Counted from the stretch's first letter, positions 32,751 through 43,274 are shown. The stretch: 64,000 nucleotides of DNA from Paenibacillus periandrae (GCF_022458865.1 NZ_JAJNMU010000002.1:434001-498000), one strand, 5' to 3'. The notes: a model not told the origin generated them from the sequence alone. Translations and numbers: made by a program.

Positions 32751-33173
32751 TTATCTGGGAACCCGCCTACCCATAAGCAAGGCCAACAGGAAGCCGTACA
32801 TAGCGTGGCCCACGAGCCAGACCACGATTGCGCTCACATCATAAATGGCTGGTGTTTTGGAAGATAACATGGTAGTCAGATACAGCACAGCACCGACGAT
32901 AACGCTCCATAGAACAAAGGTTTGCACAATCCGCTTGGCATAATCCTTACGTCGAATGAGCTTGTAAAAAACGAGAGCTACAACGGCCGAGATGATCATA
33001 TGTATAGAAAATTCAGTCGCTTCAGTCAAGGTCAGATCTCGCAGCACAGGTACATAATCCACATTCAGCAAAAGTGTGTATACCCTTATTTTCCATTCAA
33101 ATTCCACGATTCTAAAAAAAATTCCAATGAATAAACCGGCTCCAATGCCAGCCCAAATCGCTCTTTGCATCAT
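32751..33173 (-). CDS. Integral membrane protein of unknown function
   Basis: 140 residues with four predicted transmembrane helices (about 5-24, 55-75, 85-105, 115-133) and a basic C terminus GRRVPR. ATG ATG with GGGGGAGGAAG upstream. I do not recognise the family. It precedes the queuosine transporter on the same strand, but a separate promoter lies between them. Confidence 0.7.
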   Translation of the reverse strand: MMQRAIWAGIGAGLFIGIFFRIVEFEWKIRVYTLLLNVDYVPVLRDLTLTEATEFSIHMIISAVVALVFYKLIRRKDYAKRIVQTFVLWSVIVGAVLYLTTMLSSKTPAIYDVSAIVVWLVGHAMYGFLLALLMGRRVPR

Positions 33174-33279
33174 AACTTCCTCCCCCTGCCTTATGAAACT
33201 ATTTTACCGCGTAGAGGGCTGTGATAGCAAAATTGGTGCTTTCCAGTATTTACACATGCCTGAATCCTGCCAAATGAAC

Positions 33280-33307
33280 TTGACCCTCCGAATAGAGTTA
33301 GTACTAA
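33280..33307 (+). promoter_or_regulatory. Promoter candidate for the NlpC/P60 gene
   Basis: TTGACC (33280-33285), 16-base spacer, TACTAA (33302-33307). The start codon is 25 bases downstream. Confidence 0.5.
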
Positions 33308-33331
33308 CTTAACTTAGAGGGGAAGAGCAGC

Positions 33332-34300
33332 ATGAAAAAATCAGCTTCGTACATAGCGCTTGGACTTGTAGTATTTGTGGGAGGACTCGGTTCGGGAATA
33401 TCGTTGGCTTCTGGGAACATACAGCAGGTAACTGCTGATTTGTCCCCATTTTATTGGAAGGCTGGAGATACCCGTTATTCAGCCCAGGATGGCTATAACG
33501 ATGGAACTGAGCAGCTCCCGGGAAGCATGAATTATAAGGGCACCACCTATATCCCTATCCGCTTGGCAGCCGAAACGCTTGGGTACGAGGTGGGATGGGA
33601 CGACTCCTCGAAAACCGCCACCTTCATCGATCCGGCTCAAAGTGATGATCCTGGCCTGGACCTGCCTGCGCCATCCCAGACGGATTATGCGCCAAACAAG
33701 GCGGTGCTCAAAACCTCTTCCGTCATGCTGGAGAAAGCAGATAAAAATGCAGCCGTTGTGCAAACGATGTCAGCGAGTACCAAAGTAACCGTCACGGCAG
33801 AGGTAAACCGGGATTGGCTCGCGATTACCGTTAATGGCCGACAAGGCTATATATCTGCCGCAGCGACGGATTACCGGTTCAAGACGGACCGACCCGCATG
33901 GGAGCAAAAGGCCGATGCGGTGATTGCCACCGGCTTAAAGTATATCGGCACACCTTATCAGTTCGGCGCCTCCCCCAAGCAGACAGCTACGTTCGATTGT
34001 TCGTCATTCACACGGTATGTCTTTGGTGAAAACGGAGTGACGCTTCCGCGTGTTTCCAGAGAGCAAAGCCAGATTGGACAAGATGTAGATATAACCAAAA
34101 TTCGCAAAGGCGATCTGATTTTTTTCACGACACCCCAACGGAAAAATGAAACAGGACTCCAGCGGATCGGACATGTAGCCATCTACCTCGGAGACAATAA
34201 GGTGCTGCATACGTACCGGGTAGGTATTGGCGTCATTGTGACGGATCTGGACGATACTTGGAAGGGACGTATCATTTCGGCTAAGAGAGTCGTAAATTGA
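33332..34300 (+). CDS. Secreted NlpC/P60 peptidoglycan endopeptidase
   Basis: 322 residues. Signal peptide (1-27), copper-amine-oxidase-N/stalk domain (about 28-110; YIPIRLAAETLGYEVGWDD), a bacterial SH3 domain (about 125-185) and a C-terminal NlpC/P60 domain (about 195-320). The catalytic Cys is in FDCSSFTRYVF, His in RIGHVAIYLG and the third polar residue in VLHTY. It should cleave the D-gamma-Glu/diamino-acid bond in peptidoglycan stems. The stalk domain is a Paenibacillus habit. GAGGGGAAGAG precedes the ATG, and a terminator follows. Confidence 0.9.
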   Translation: MKKSASYIALGLVVFVGGLGSGISLASGNIQQVTADLSPFYWKAGDTRYSAQDGYNDGTEQLPGSMNYKGTTYIPIRLAAETLGYEVGWDDSSKTATFIDPAQSDDPGLDLPAPSQTDYAPNKAVLKTSSVMLEKADKNAAVVQTMSASTKVTVTAEVNRDWLAITVNGRQGYISAAATDYRFKTDRPAWEQKADAVIATGLKYIGTPYQFGASPKQTATFDCSSFTRYVFGENGVTLPRVSREQSQIGQDVDITKIRKGDLIFFTTPQRKNETGLQRIGHVAIYLGDNKVLHTYRVGIGVIVTDLDDTWKGRIISAKRVVN

Positions 34301-34388
34301 ACACCGAACAACTTCGACTTTGACAATCATAAATTTGAGGCAGGCACGAATCTGTTGATTGTGCCCTACTCGGTTAAAGAATAGTCCA

Positions 34389-34432
34389 GAGGCTTCCCTT
34401 AAAGAAAAAATCAAGGGGAAGCCTCCTTTTAT
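34389..34432 (+). terminator. Terminator after the NlpC/P60 gene
   Basis: GAGGCTTCCCTT (34389-34400) pairs with AAGGGGAAGCCTC (34413-34425) with one bulge. CTTTTATT follows. Confidence 0.85.
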
Positions 34433-34578
34433 TGTCACTGTGTAGATAGCCAAATGAATTGTTCAGAAATTGTCCAGAAGGCTTTGATATACTAGGGACA
34501 CGTTCAAAAGGGAGCGTCGTTGACTCGAAATATGTCAGATGATGCTGTCCTGTTAAATCGAAATAGGAGTGAATGTGG

Positions 34579-34806
34579 ATGAAACTATCTTTAAGTGAAG
34601 CCAGATCCGTGAACAAGATTGAGATATCCAGGAAAAGCATCAGTACCTATTGTGTCAAGATTCACGGAGTCCCTGTAAATCGAACTCATGAGGAGGAAAT
34701 TAGTTATACTTGGAGCAGTAAGCAAGAAGCATTAATATGTGCAAGAGGCATCGGCAAAATGTTCAATCTACCTTCAGAGCTTATCCTCATTGACTCGGGT
34801 ATTTAA
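34579..34806 (+). CDS. Small hypothetical protein
   Basis: 75 residues starting MKLSLSEARSVNK, no membrane segment. The pattern alternates strand and helix and ends in LPSELILIDSGI. GGAGTG is placed seven bases before the ATG at 34579. An ATG two codons upstream is too close to that site. No family recognised. A terminator follows within 20 bases, so it is transcribed alone. Confidence 0.6.
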   Translation: MKLSLSEARSVNKIEISRKSISTYCVKIHGVPVNRTHEEEISYTWSSKQEALICARGIGKMFNLPSELILIDSGI

Positions 34807-34826
34807 AATAACACCATACAGCAAAC

Positions 34827-34861
34827 AGGACCTAAGCTCATACCGCCTCAGGTCCTTTTTT
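34827..34861 (+). terminator. Terminator between the small gene and glpK
   Basis: AGGACCT (34827-34833) with AGGTCCT (34850-34856), then TTTTT. It could act on glpK from the other side as well. Confidence 0.75.
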
Positions 34862-34882
34862 GCCATTTATTCATCAACCGTT

Positions 34883-36376
34883 CTAATTATCGCTGCTTCC
34901 CAATTGATACCCAACGGCCCGCTTCCAGCCCTCAACGGCCGCCTCGCGTTTCACTTCATCCATCCCCGGCTCATACGCACGGTCAAAGCCCTTGAGCTGC
35001 TCCAGCTCGGATACATCCTGCCACACGCCAACGGCAAGGCCTGCGAGAAACGCCGCTCCGAGGGCGGTGGTTTCTATCACCTTGGGACGTGTTACCGTCA
35101 CGCCAAGCAAATCGGCCTGAAACTGCATCAAAAACTCGTTGCGAACTGCACCGCCATCCACACGCAGCTCGCGCAGATGGATGCCTGACTCAGCTTCCAT
35201 AATCTGCAGCACATCCTGACTCTGGAAGGCAATGGATTCCAGTGCAGCTCTCACGATATGTGCTCTCTTCGAAGCACGCGTCAGTCCCGTTATCATCCCT
35301 CTTGCATCCGGTTCCCAATAAGGCGTGCCCAGTCCTGTGAAAGCCGGCACAAAATATACGCCTTCCGTATGATCTACAGATAACGCAATTTCCTCTGTCT
35401 CAGCGGCATCACCGATTATCCCCAATCCATCACGCAGCCATTGAATCACCGTACCGGCATTAAAGACGCTGCCTTCGAGCGCATAATAAACCTTGCCGTT
35501 CAGCTTCCAGGCGATTGTCGTAATCAAGCCGTTCAGTGACATGACGGGCTTCTCACCGGTTTGCTTCAGCACGAAGCAGCCCGTACCGTAGGTATTCTTG
35601 GCCATGCCTTCGGCAAAGCAGCCCTGTCCGAATAAGGCTGCCTGTTGATCTCCGGCCGCTCCGGCTATCGGAATACTGAACCCATCCCCAAGCAGCTGAG
35701 TGTGCCCATATACTTCGCTTGAGGACCTTACCTCCGGAAGCATGGCTATGGGTATATTTAAATCTTTTAATATATCCTCATCCCACTGCACCGTATGAAT
35801 ATTCAGCAGCATCGTGCGCGAAGCGTTGGAGACGTCGGTTACATGCTGACGCCCTTCAGTCAGCTTCCAGATCAGCCACGAATCGATGGTGCCGAACAGC
35901 GCATCGCCACGCTCTGCTTTTTCACGAATATCGGCATTTGAATCGAGCAGCCACTTGAGCTTGGTACCGGAGAAATAGGCGTCCAGCAGCAATCCTGTTT
36001 TACTGCGAATGGTCGGCTCCCAGCCTTTGAGCTTAAGCTCATCGCACATCGCGCTTGTTCTGCGGCATTGCCATACTATGGCCCTATGGAGCGGCTTGCC
36101 TGTGATACGATCCCAAACAACCGTTGTTTCACGCTGATTCGTAATGCCTATCGCTGCAATATCTTCAATTGGAAGCGATTTCACAGCCTCACGAAGAACC
36201 TTGAGCTGTACCTGCCATATCTCTTCAGCATCGTGCTCAACCCATCCAGACTGTGGAAAATATTGGGTAAATTCCTGTTGAGCTGTACTGACAATTACAC
36301 CCTGTGGATCAAATACAATCGCTCGACAGCTTGTTGTCCCTTGGTCAATTGCAACGACATAACGCGGTTTTGTCAT
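34883..36376 (-). CDS. glpK: Glycerol kinase
   Basis: 497 residues, the usual length. N-terminal [13 protein letters not shown] (phosphate loop), [54 protein letters not shown] and the FGGY signature region [19 protein letters not shown] are all present. It phosphorylates glycerol to glycerol-3-phosphate for GlpD. No glpF (facilitator) gene is seen here. GGGGGAGAG lies seven bases before the ATG at 36376. It is divergent from glpD, and its leader shows no clear terminator of its own. Confidence 0.97.
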   Translation of the reverse strand: MTKPRYVVAIDQGTTSCRAIVFDPQGVIVSTAQQEFTQYFPQSGWVEHDAEEIWQVQLKVLREAVKSLPIEDIAAIGITNQRETTVVWDRITGKPLHRAIVWQCRRTSAMCDELKLKGWEPTIRSKTGLLLDAYFSGTKLKWLLDSNADIREKAERGDALFGTIDSWLIWKLTEGRQHVTDVSNASRTMLLNIHTVQWDEDILKDLNIPIAMLPEVRSSSEVYGHTQLLGDGFSIPIAGAAGDQQAALFGQGCFAEGMAKNTYGTGCFVLKQTGEKPVMSLNGLITTIAWKLNGKVYYALEGSVFNAGTVIQWLRDGLGIIGDAAETEEIALSVDHTEGVYFVPAFTGLGTPYWEPDARGMITGLTRASKRAHIVRAALESIAFQSQDVLQIMEAESGIHLRELRVDGGAVRNEFLMQFQADLLGVTVTRPKVIETTALGAAFLAGLAVGVWQDVSELEQLKGFDRAYEPGMDEVKREAAVEGWKRAVGYQLGSSDN

Positions 36377-36507
36377 CGTGTCTCTCCCCCATTTCAACCC
36401 TATTCACGCGCATATTAGTTTTCAAGAAGCAATCTACCACATCCCGTTTTTAACTGTCAACCTTAAGTTATGCCAGGTTAACCCTTTGCAACAATCGCAA
36501 TCCATTA

Positions 36508-36536
36508 TTGATTAATCGCTCGGCTCGTGATATGAT
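36508..36536 (+). promoter_or_regulatory. glpD promoter
   Basis: -35 TTGATT (36508-36513), 17-base spacer, -10 TATGAT (36531-36536). This is a good sigma-A match about 165 bases before the start codon, leaving room for a regulated leader. Confidence 0.75.
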
Positions 36537-36570
36537 GACGGTAATATTCACACAAAAGACAAGTTAATAA

Positions 36571-36652
36571 GTGGTCAGAGACTAAGAGTGGACCGATACA
36601 ACCTTTGGGGAGCCGTATGGCAATTACCTCAGGGGGTGTGGCGGTCTTTTTT
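36571..36652 (+). promoter_or_regulatory. glpD leader with attenuator, likely GlpP target
   Basis: GACCG (36591-36595) pairs with CGGTC (36642-36646) over inner GCCGTATGGC-type pairing, and six T follow (36647-36652), giving an intrinsic terminator ahead of the coding region. GGTC at 36573-36576 can instead pair with GACC of the same stem, a possible antiterminator. GlpP, encoded downstream, is the known antiterminator of this operon type. Confidence 0.65.
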
Positions 36653-36701
36653 GTTGCTCTTTTTGTCAAAAAATACGGTTAATACGAAGGATGGGGTAAT
36701 G

Positions 36702-38378
36702 ATGAGCTTGAATTTTTCCGGGGAACAACGGTCTGCCTATCTAAAAGCATTGGGAACCGAGACATTGGATATTCTCGTTATTGGAGGCGGTATTACTGGA
36801 GCAGGAATCGCATTGGACGCCCGAACACGCGGGATGTCCACAGGACTTATTGAAATGCAGGATTATGCCGCTGGCACCTCCAGTCGTTCGACCAAGCTGA
36901 TCCACGGCGGATTACGCTACTTGAAGCAGCTTGAATTCAAGCTGGTCGCCGAGGTCGGTAAAGAACGGGCTATCGTGTACGAAAATGCGCCTCATGTCAC
37001 TACTCCGGAATGGATGCTGCTGCCAATCATCGAGGGCGGAACCTATGGCAAGCTGGCTACCTCTGTCGGCCTGCTCGTGTATGATTTTCTGGCAGGCGTA
37101 ACCAAGCAGGAACGCCGGGTTATGCTGTCACTGGACGCAACACTCAAGAAAGAACCTTTGCTGCGCAAGGATAAGCTGAAGGGTGGCGGCTACTATGTGG
37201 AATACCGTACCGACGATGCGAGACTGACGATTGAGGTCATGAAGGAAGCTGTACGGCGTGGAGTCAAAGCGGTCAATTATGCCAAAGCGAATGAGCTGCT
37301 TTATGATAATGGACGTTTGATCGGCGTACGTGTCCAGGATCAGCTGAGCGGAGAAATCGTCGATATCAAAGCCAAAAAAATCGTGAATGCAGCCGGTCCT
37401 TGGGTGGACACAATTCGCGATATCGATGGCTCCAAGCAGGGCAAAAGATTGCATCTCACCAAAGGTGTCCATCTCGTATTTGATCAGTCACGCTTCCCGT
37501 TAAATCAGGCAATCTACTTCGATACACCGGATGGACGTATGGTGTTTGCCATTCCCAGAGAAGGCAAAACCTATATCGGTACAACAGATACCAATTACAC
37601 AGGGGATATTGTCCATCCCAGAATGACGCTTGAAGACCGCGATTATATTATCCGCGCGGCCAATTTCATGTTCCCTACGCTCAATCTGACTCCGGCCGAC
37701 ATGGAATCCAGCTGGTCCGGATTGCGACCGCTCATTCACGAGGATGGCAAATCACCCTCCGAGCTGTCACGTAAGGATGAAATATTCATTGCTCCATCAG
37801 GTTTAATTACGATAGCAGGCGGCAAGCTGACGGGTTATCGTAAAATGGCGGAGCGGATCGTTAATCTCGTAGCCACACAATTGCAGGCAGAGGAAGGCCG
37901 CAGCGCTTTTCCGGCGTGTACAACGGCAAGCGTCGTGCTTTCCGGTGGTGATACTGGCGGCTCACGCGGCTATAGCCAATTTGTTCAAGAGAAGATTGCT
38001 TACGGAAAAAGTATCGGGCTTACAGGCGCTGCTGCCGATGTTTTAGTCCGTCGCTACGGCTCCAACGTTGATCGGGTATTCGAGCTATATAAGCAACATA
38101 ACAAGGAAGCCGAGCAATATGCCATCCCAGGCGAATGGTTCGCCTCCCTGCTGTATAGCATTGAGGCTGAGATGGTCGCAACACCTCACGACTTTTTCAT
38201 TCGCCGGACGGGTGCTTTGTATTTTAATATTGAGGCCTTACAGCGCTGGAAACAGCCGGTTACAGCTTATATGGCTGAACGGTTTGGCTGGAGCCCGTCC
38301 GAAACGGATACGCATGTTCAAACTTTGGAGCGGCATATTCGCGACGCCATAGTGGCGTTGAGTTCAGAATCGAAGTAA
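36702..38378 (+). CDS. glpD: Aerobic glycerol-3-phosphate dehydrogenase
   Basis: 558 residues. FAD site DILVIGGGITGAGIALDA near the N terminus, YAAGTSSRSTKLIHGGLRYL (the GlpD signature), LTKGVHLVFD, TYIGTTDTNY, and a C-terminal DAO_C helical domain. It oxidises glycerol-3-phosphate to dihydroxyacetone phosphate at the membrane and feeds electrons to quinones. The frame extends 38 codons upstream through the attenuator. The real start is the second ATG of an ATGATG pair after AAGGATGGGG. Confidence 0.96.
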   Translation: MSLNFSGEQRSAYLKALGTETLDILVIGGGITGAGIALDARTRGMSTGLIEMQDYAAGTSSRSTKLIHGGLRYLKQLEFKLVAEVGKERAIVYENAPHVTTPEWMLLPIIEGGTYGKLATSVGLLVYDFLAGVTKQERRVMLSLDATLKKEPLLRKDKLKGGGYYVEYRTDDARLTIEVMKEAVRRGVKAVNYAKANELLYDNGRLIGVRVQDQLSGEIVDIKAKKIVNAAGPWVDTIRDIDGSKQGKRLHLTKGVHLVFDQSRFPLNQAIYFDTPDGRMVFAIPREGKTYIGTTDTNYTGDIVHPRMTLEDRDYIIRAANFMFPTLNLTPADMESSWSGLRPLIHEDGKSPSELSRKDEIFIAPSGLITIAGGKLTGYRKMAERIVNLVATQLQAEEGRSAFPACTTASVVLSGGDTGGSRGYSQFVQEKIAYGKSIGLTGAAADVLVRRYGSNVDRVFELYKQHNKEAEQYAIPGEWFASLLYSIEAEMVATPHDFFIRRTGALYFNIEALQRWKQPVTAYMAERFGWSPSETDTHVQTLERHIRDAIVALSSESK

Positions 38379-38423
38379 ACAAAGGGCTATTATTGGTAAT
38401 CTTGCTGGCTTGCGCGGCGCCAC

Positions 38424-38975
38424 TCAATAATGGCGCCAAATTTCCTTATGGGAGGTAGTGACAGCGACCGCCCCTGCCTGCAGGGCCAGCTCTACCTCCT
38501 CCACAGTGCGAATCAAACCGCCAGCGAGTATAGGAATGCTGAGCTTCGCATGCATCTCAGCAATAATATGAGGCATAACGCCTGGCAGCACCTCAATAAA
38601 ATCCGGCTGGTTTTTCTCTGTAATTTTATAGATCGTCTCAAGAGCCGTCGTATCCAGTAGAAAATGCCGCTGAATAGCAAGCACCTTGTGCTTTTTGGCG
38701 GTTACCACTGCCGAGCTTTTCGTCGAAATAATACCTGCCGGCTTCAGGGTCTGACATAAAAACTCAATCGCATACTCATCATTTTTTAATCCATGGATCA
38801 AATCGGCATGAATGAGCAGTTTTTTTCCATTGCTTCGAGCCAGCTGTGATACACTCTGCAGTTGAGAAACATGGCTATCCAGCAGTACCAAATATTGAAA
38901 AGAGCTTTTGATCAGCAGCTCCAGATCTCTCATCTTCCGTACAGCGGGAAGCACCCTCTGCCCCATGAAGTTCAT
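38424..38975 (-). CDS. glpP: Glycerol uptake operon antiterminator
   Basis: 183 residues, a TIM-barrel-like protein of the GlpP family. The telling segments are IHADLIHGLKNDEYAIEFL, GIISTKSSAVVTAKKHKVLA, IQRHFLLDTTALE and PILAGGLIRT near the C terminus. With glycerol-3-phosphate it binds the glp leader mRNA and prevents termination. It is convergent with glpD, 45 bases away. Start ATG at 38975 with GGAG ten bases upstream. Confidence 0.92.
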   Translation of the reverse strand: MNFMGQRVLPAVRKMRDLELLIKSSFQYLVLLDSHVSQLQSVSQLARSNGKKLLIHADLIHGLKNDEYAIEFLCQTLKPAGIISTKSSAVVTAKKHKVLAIQRHFLLDTTALETIYKITEKNQPDFIEVLPGVMPHIIAEMHAKLSIPILAGGLIRTVEEVELALQAGAVAVTTSHKEIWRHY

Positions 38976-39203
38976 AACAACACAGCTCCTTCATCATTCC
39001 TTCATACATCCCGGCTTTACTGCAGCCTACGTGCTATGGAAGCCTACGCACCCTATAATACTTGGAAATTCACTTTTCAACAACCTCTATGTAGTAAACC
39101 TGACCAAATCCCCAAATCAAACTAACATCTGTATATATTCCTATCAAATATGTTAAGATTGATAGGTTGTTTATGCATATACATACTAAAAATAAAAAGG
39201 GAA

Positions 39204-40937
39204 GTGGTTGTAATTCATCGTTCTGCACGTTCAGGCTCATCTCTGTCTATTCGAATTAAATTGTTACTCATATCGTTGTTAATTACCATCCTCACTTTTG
39301 TAACCGTTGGTTATCATGAAATGAGAGCGATTGCAACTACCTTCCAGGGAGAAGCACTTGAAAAAGCAAAATCTGACTTGAATACCAGCTATGAACTTAT
39401 TGACAAAATGTATTCCGGGCCTTGGACTATTAAGGATCAACAACTGTTTAAAGGTGCTCAGTTAATAAACGGAAATACGGAAATCGTTGATTTCATCGGC
39501 AAGCTGACCAATGGTAATACGGCCACCCTCTTTATGGGAGACACCCGTGTTGCGACCAATGTTTTTAACGGAGATAAGCGAGCTGTCGGCACTCAAGCAT
39601 CATCCATTGTTGTGGAAAAGGTATTAAAGGCAGGTGAGCATTACATCGGTACAGCTAACGTTGCAGGTCATACCTATCAAGCTGCCTACATGCCAATTAA
39701 GGATGAGAAAGGTGTCATTCTCGGCATGTGGTATGTTGGAGCACCCGATGCGAGTGAGCGAATCCAAGCCTTGATCCAAACACGCACTTATGAGCTTCTA
39801 CTTATCGCCGTCATTGTCATTATCGCATCGGTCATTCTCAATTTTGTATTGATTCGTCCTATTCTGCGCCGAATTGGAATAGCATCAAGAACACTTCAGC
39901 AAATCGCCGACAAAGATCTAACCCAGAATGATTTGAAAATAACGTCCCAGGATGAGAGCGGCAGACTGATGCAATCCGTTAATGGAATGGTACATAACCT
40001 ACGTTCGATTTTGAGCCAGATTAATGATGCCGCAGTTCAGTTAGCGGCTGCATCAGAGCAATTGCATGCGGGTGCTGAACAAAGCTCACAGGCTGCTGAA
40101 CATATTGCAGTAGCCGCGCAGCGAGGAACGACAGGAGCTGAGCAGCAGTTGAACAGTATCTATGCAGCATCGAACGCGATGAGTCAGTTCTCCACAAGCT
40201 TTCAGCAATTTACGGTAAACAGTGAGGAGGTATCCATTCTGGCCGACAGCGCCTATCGTGCTTCTAACGAGGGTGTAGTTGCCGTAACCGATCTTCTTAC
40301 TCAAATGGATGCAATAAGCAGCACTGTTCAGGAAACATCCGGTTTTATCAAAAGCCTTGGGGACCGATCACAGGAGATCGAAGCCATAGTCACGATCATC
40401 ACCACGATCGCCAACCAAACGAATTTACTTTCCCTGAATGCCGGAATCGAGGCTGCTCATGCGGGTGATATGGGTAAAGGCTTTGCCGTAGTCGCCAGTG
40501 AAGTACGAAAGCTTGCTGAACAATCCGGCAATTCCGCGCAGCAGATTAAGCAGCTTATCGATGAGATTCAGCTGGACATGGAACGTGCGGCTTCATCCAT
40601 GCAGCAGGGCACGAGCAAAGTGGCAGATGGAATGACAAAAACACTGCTGGCAAACAAAGCTTTTGATGTCATTCAGCAATCCGTATCGAATGTCAAAGTG
40701 AAGGTGCAAGAAGTAGCTTACGATATCGGGCAGATGTCTGCTGGAAGCCAGCAAATCGAGCAATCCATCGATACGATTCATCATACTGCACAGGAAGGCG
40801 CCAGTGTAAACCTGGAAACCTCTTCTGCCAGTGAACAGCAGCTGGCATCGTTAGAAGAAATCACCGCATCCTCCCGTTCCCTGGCGGTGCTGGCAGAGGA
40901 GCTGCATAGCGTACTCGGTAAATTTAAACTTCAGTAA
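39204..40937 (+). CDS. Methyl-accepting chemotaxis protein with Cache domain
   Basis: About 577 residues. TM1 (about 20-40), an extracellular single-Cache-like domain (about 45-190; [38 protein letters not shown]), TM2 (about 198-220), HAMP, then the signalling domain with the hairpin tip [20 protein letters not shown] and [16 protein letters not shown]. No C-terminal CheR-binding pentapeptide. It detects a small extracellular ligand and signals to CheA. The start is uncertain: GTG at 39204 is very close to AAAAGGGAA, and ATT at 39213 would be better spaced. Confidence 0.9.
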   Translation: MVVIHRSARSGSSLSIRIKLLLISLLITILTFVTVGYHEMRAIATTFQGEALEKAKSDLNTSYELIDKMYSGPWTIKDQQLFKGAQLINGNTEIVDFIGKLTNGNTATLFMGDTRVATNVFNGDKRAVGTQASSIVVEKVLKAGEHYIGTANVAGHTYQAAYMPIKDEKGVILGMWYVGAPDASERIQALIQTRTYELLLIAVIVIIASVILNFVLIRPILRRIGIASRTLQQIADKDLTQNDLKITSQDESGRLMQSVNGMVHNLRSILSQINDAAVQLAAASEQLHAGAEQSSQAAEHIAVAAQRGTTGAEQQLNSIYAASNAMSQFSTSFQQFTVNSEEVSILADSAYRASNEGVVAVTDLLTQMDAISSTVQETSGFIKSLGDRSQEIEAIVTIITTIANQTNLLSLNAGIEAAHAGDMGKGFAVVASEVRKLAEQSGNSAQQIKQLIDEIQLDMERAASSMQQGTSKVADGMTKTLLANKAFDVIQQSVSNVKVKVQEVAYDIGQMSAGSQQIEQSIDTIHHTAQEGASVNLETSSASEQQLASLEEITASSRSLAVLAEELHSVLGKFKLQ

Positions 40938-40977
40938 TATCCAGAGCTAAGGGATATAATCAGTTACTATTATGTAG

Positions 40978-41024
40978 AAAACTATCACTTCACCCTCAAC
41001 AGGAGTGGCTGTGATAGTTTTTTT
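40978..41024 (+). terminator. Terminator after the chemoreceptor gene
   Basis: The perfect 11-bp stem AAAACTATCAC (40978-40988) with GTGATAGTTTT (41011-41021) is followed by TTT. It sits between convergent genes. Confidence 0.87.
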
Positions 41025-41030
41025 ACGAGC

Positions 41031-42020
41031 TCACTTTTTCTTGCTTTTTCTTCCAAATAGCAAAGGAAATGCAAATTTCTTGGTTCCATCCTTTGATTTT
41101 CCTTCCCGGTCAAAATGCAGGGTCGCATTCATTTCCCCGCCTAATATAATGAGGATACTCGATAAATACAACCAGGTCAGCAGTACGATGATCCCACCGA
41201 TACTTCCATAGGTTTTAGTATAATTGCCAAAATTATTTACATAAAACGAAAACAAAATTGAAGCCACGACCCAGCCTAATGTTGCAAATACCGCTCCCGG
41301 GATGACCTCACTAAAACGAAGCTTCAGATTAGGCGTGTACTTATAGAGCAGCACAAAGGCACTTACCATCGTAATCAGCGGAATCACATATTGGGCAATT
41401 CCCCACAGCATTTCAAAATTACCTGGCAATTGCGCAACTCGATACATGGTCTCACCGATGACTTTACCAAAAATCAGCAGGATCATGCTAAGAAAAATCA
41501 ATACTGCCAAAATAATCGTGAAAATTAACGATATGCCTCTTGCCTTCCAGAATGGGCGATTCTCCTCCACATCGTAAGCCTTGTTTAAGGCTTTCACCAC
41601 CGCATTGATCCCGTTTGAAGCCGACCACAATGTAGCCAACAAACCGATAGAGAGCAAAGAGCCGTTGCGCGATTGCTGAAGCTCTGTAAACACGTCCACA
41701 ATCATCCGATCGGAAAGCTGCGGCAGAACGCTGCTAATATTGTGGATTGCATCACTTACGCTAATATCCGAGTAGCTCAGGACAGCAAAAACGAAGATAA
41801 GGAACGGAAAGAACGAAAGAATTAAATAATAGGTCAGCTGCGCTCCCATGGCAGGAACGTCGTCATCTTCAAATCGGCCATATAGGTTTTGTGCAAAGCT
41901 CATTAATGAAAAATGCTTTTTCTTCATACCGAGCGCTTCCGAGGACTGTGGCAATCGGGAATGCTGTGTCCATTCAACGGACGGTCCTGTTTTCTTTGCA
42001 GGTTCTACGGCTTTTACCAT
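41031..42020 (-). CDS. YihY/BrkB family membrane protein
   Basis: 329 residues, about six transmembrane helices. The family marks are MGAQLTYYLILSFFPFLIF, LWSASNGINAVVKALNKAYD, and the late YGSIGGIIVLLTWLYLSSII-type segment followed by GGEMNA. Often annotated as 'ribonuclease BN', which is a historical error. The actual function is unclear. The N-terminal 40 residues and C-terminal 30 are charged and cytoplasmic. ATG has GGGGGAGGG upstream. Confidence 0.9.
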   Translation of the reverse strand: MVKAVEPAKKTGPSVEWTQHSRLPQSSEALGMKKKHFSLMSFAQNLYGRFEDDDVPAMGAQLTYYLILSFFPFLIFVFAVLSYSDISVSDAIHNISSVLPQLSDRMIVDVFTELQQSRNGSLLSIGLLATLWSASNGINAVVKALNKAYDVEENRPFWKARGISLIFTIILAVLIFLSMILLIFGKVIGETMYRVAQLPGNFEMLWGIAQYVIPLITMVSAFVLLYKYTPNLKLRFSEVIPGAVFATLGWVVASILFSFYVNNFGNYTKTYGSIGGIIVLLTWLYLSSILIILGGEMNATLHFDREGKSKDGTKKFAFPLLFGRKSKKK

Positions 42021-42164
42021 ACAACATCCCTCCCCCTACTTCGTTATAAGCACGAACAAAAGTGGTTTTTCCTCTTTCTTACCCCATTTGAGAGGAAAGC
42101 GACACAGCCTGCAGGAGCAAATCCGATTCTATATGTACTTTTTTCAATATGTAAATGATGTAAC

Positions 42165-43274
42165 TTATATAGAAGGTTTACGAAACGTTAGCATGAAAAC
42201 GGTCTCTTTTTCATTGCTGGTAAAGGTAATATCTCCTTCGTTATTAAGCATGATCTGCTTGCATATGGCCAAGCCAAGACCCGTACCATTTTCCTTATCC
42301 GTCACAAATGGGTTGAATATGGTGCTGTACAGCTCCTCAGGTATTCGCGGCCCATTATTAGCTACCTGAATATAAGTATTCAAGCTGTCATCGACGATGG
42401 AAATGCTCATTTTTTTGTCGCTTTTCAGCTCGGATAAGGCGTCAATCCCGTTGTTTAGTATATTAGACAGCACCTGTTGAATGCCCATTTTTTGAACATA
42501 AAGCATCGCTTCCGGTGGAATATCCAGCTTCAGGTCAACATTTTCGTTAATGAGCCGCGGGTTTAACAACGACAAAATATAATCGAGCACCTGCTTGACT
42601 GAAATATGTACCATTTCTTCATCCATGATCGGCTTTCTCGAAAAGCTGAGAAATCCGGTCACCTGCATCAAAATTTGCTCGCATTCATCCTCAATAAAGC
42701 CGAGGTAGCTGTCGGCGCGTTCATAGTTATTATCTTGAATATTGTGCCGCAATAATTTTAAAAAGCCTTTGATCGAGGTCATCGGGTTGCGAATTTCATG
42801 CGCCATGCTCGCAGCCATCTTGCCTAACAACGAAATTCGATCATCATGCTGCAGAGTGAGTGCGGACGAATTGTCCGTACTCGGCGACAAATGATTTTTC
42901 CTACATTTGTCAAAAATTAAAACTTCCATATCATCGATTCTCGAATTCATTCGTTTATAGGCTGCCAACGTCAAGCTGCTTTCCTCAACCTCAAGCAATG
43001 TTTGCCGCCATAGCTGGATTGCCCAAAAAAGGAATGCCACGCCGTCTTCACGCTTTTCAAATGCAAGGAAACCTTCCATCAAGCTGCGCTGAAAGGGGTG
43101 GGAATCAGCATCGATATGAAATTCAGTTATATAATTGAAACCTGCTTCCCCAAGATTGTACAAGAAAGTCGCATCATAATGGTTTGGAAAACGTACACTA
43201 AATAGCTCGGACCAATGGAAAATATAAGCAGGCTTCATACTTCGAACATCAGTTAAGAAATTAGGGTTATCCAT
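42165..43274 (-). CDS. Orphan sensor histidine kinase, sporulation-kinase type
   Basis: 369 residues, no transmembrane segment. The N-terminal 150 residues form an unassigned sensor region. The H-box AHEIRNPMTSIKGFLKLL matches KinA-KinE type sporulation kinases. N-box NNGIDALSE, and G motif GTGLGLAICKQIM, complete the HATPase. There is no response regulator nearby, as usual for kinases feeding the Spo0F phosphorelay. That connection is inferred from the H-box only. ATG at 43274 with AGGAAGG upstream. Confidence 0.87.
   Translation of the reverse strand: MDNPNFLTDVRSMKPAYIFHWSELFSVRFPNHYDATFLYNLGEAGFNYITEFHIDADSHPFQRSLMEGFLAFEKREDGVAFLFWAIQLWRQTLLEVEESSLTLAAYKRMNSRIDDMEVLIFDKCRKNHLSPSTDNSSALTLQHDDRISLLGKMAASMAHEIRNPMTSIKGFLKLLRHNIQDNNYERADSYLGFIEDECEQILMQVTGFLSFSRKPIMDEEMVHISVKQVLDYILSLLNPRLINENVDLKLDIPPEAMLYVQKMGIQQVLSNILNNGIDALSELKSDKKMSISIVDDSLNTYIQVANNGPRIPEELYSTIFNPFVTDKENGTGLGLAICKQIMLNNEGDITFTSNEKETVFMLTFRKPSI

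Noticed and set aside
39141..39165. CTATCAA/TTGATAG inverted repeat before the chemoreceptor gene as a sigma-D promoter or operator
   Set aside because: No TAAA/GCCGATAT-like elements are present, and a 7-bp arm in AT-rich DNA is weak evidence.
41031..42020. Ribonuclease BN
   Set aside because: The name comes from an old misassignment of the YihY/BrkB family. The protein is an integral membrane protein with no nuclease motif.
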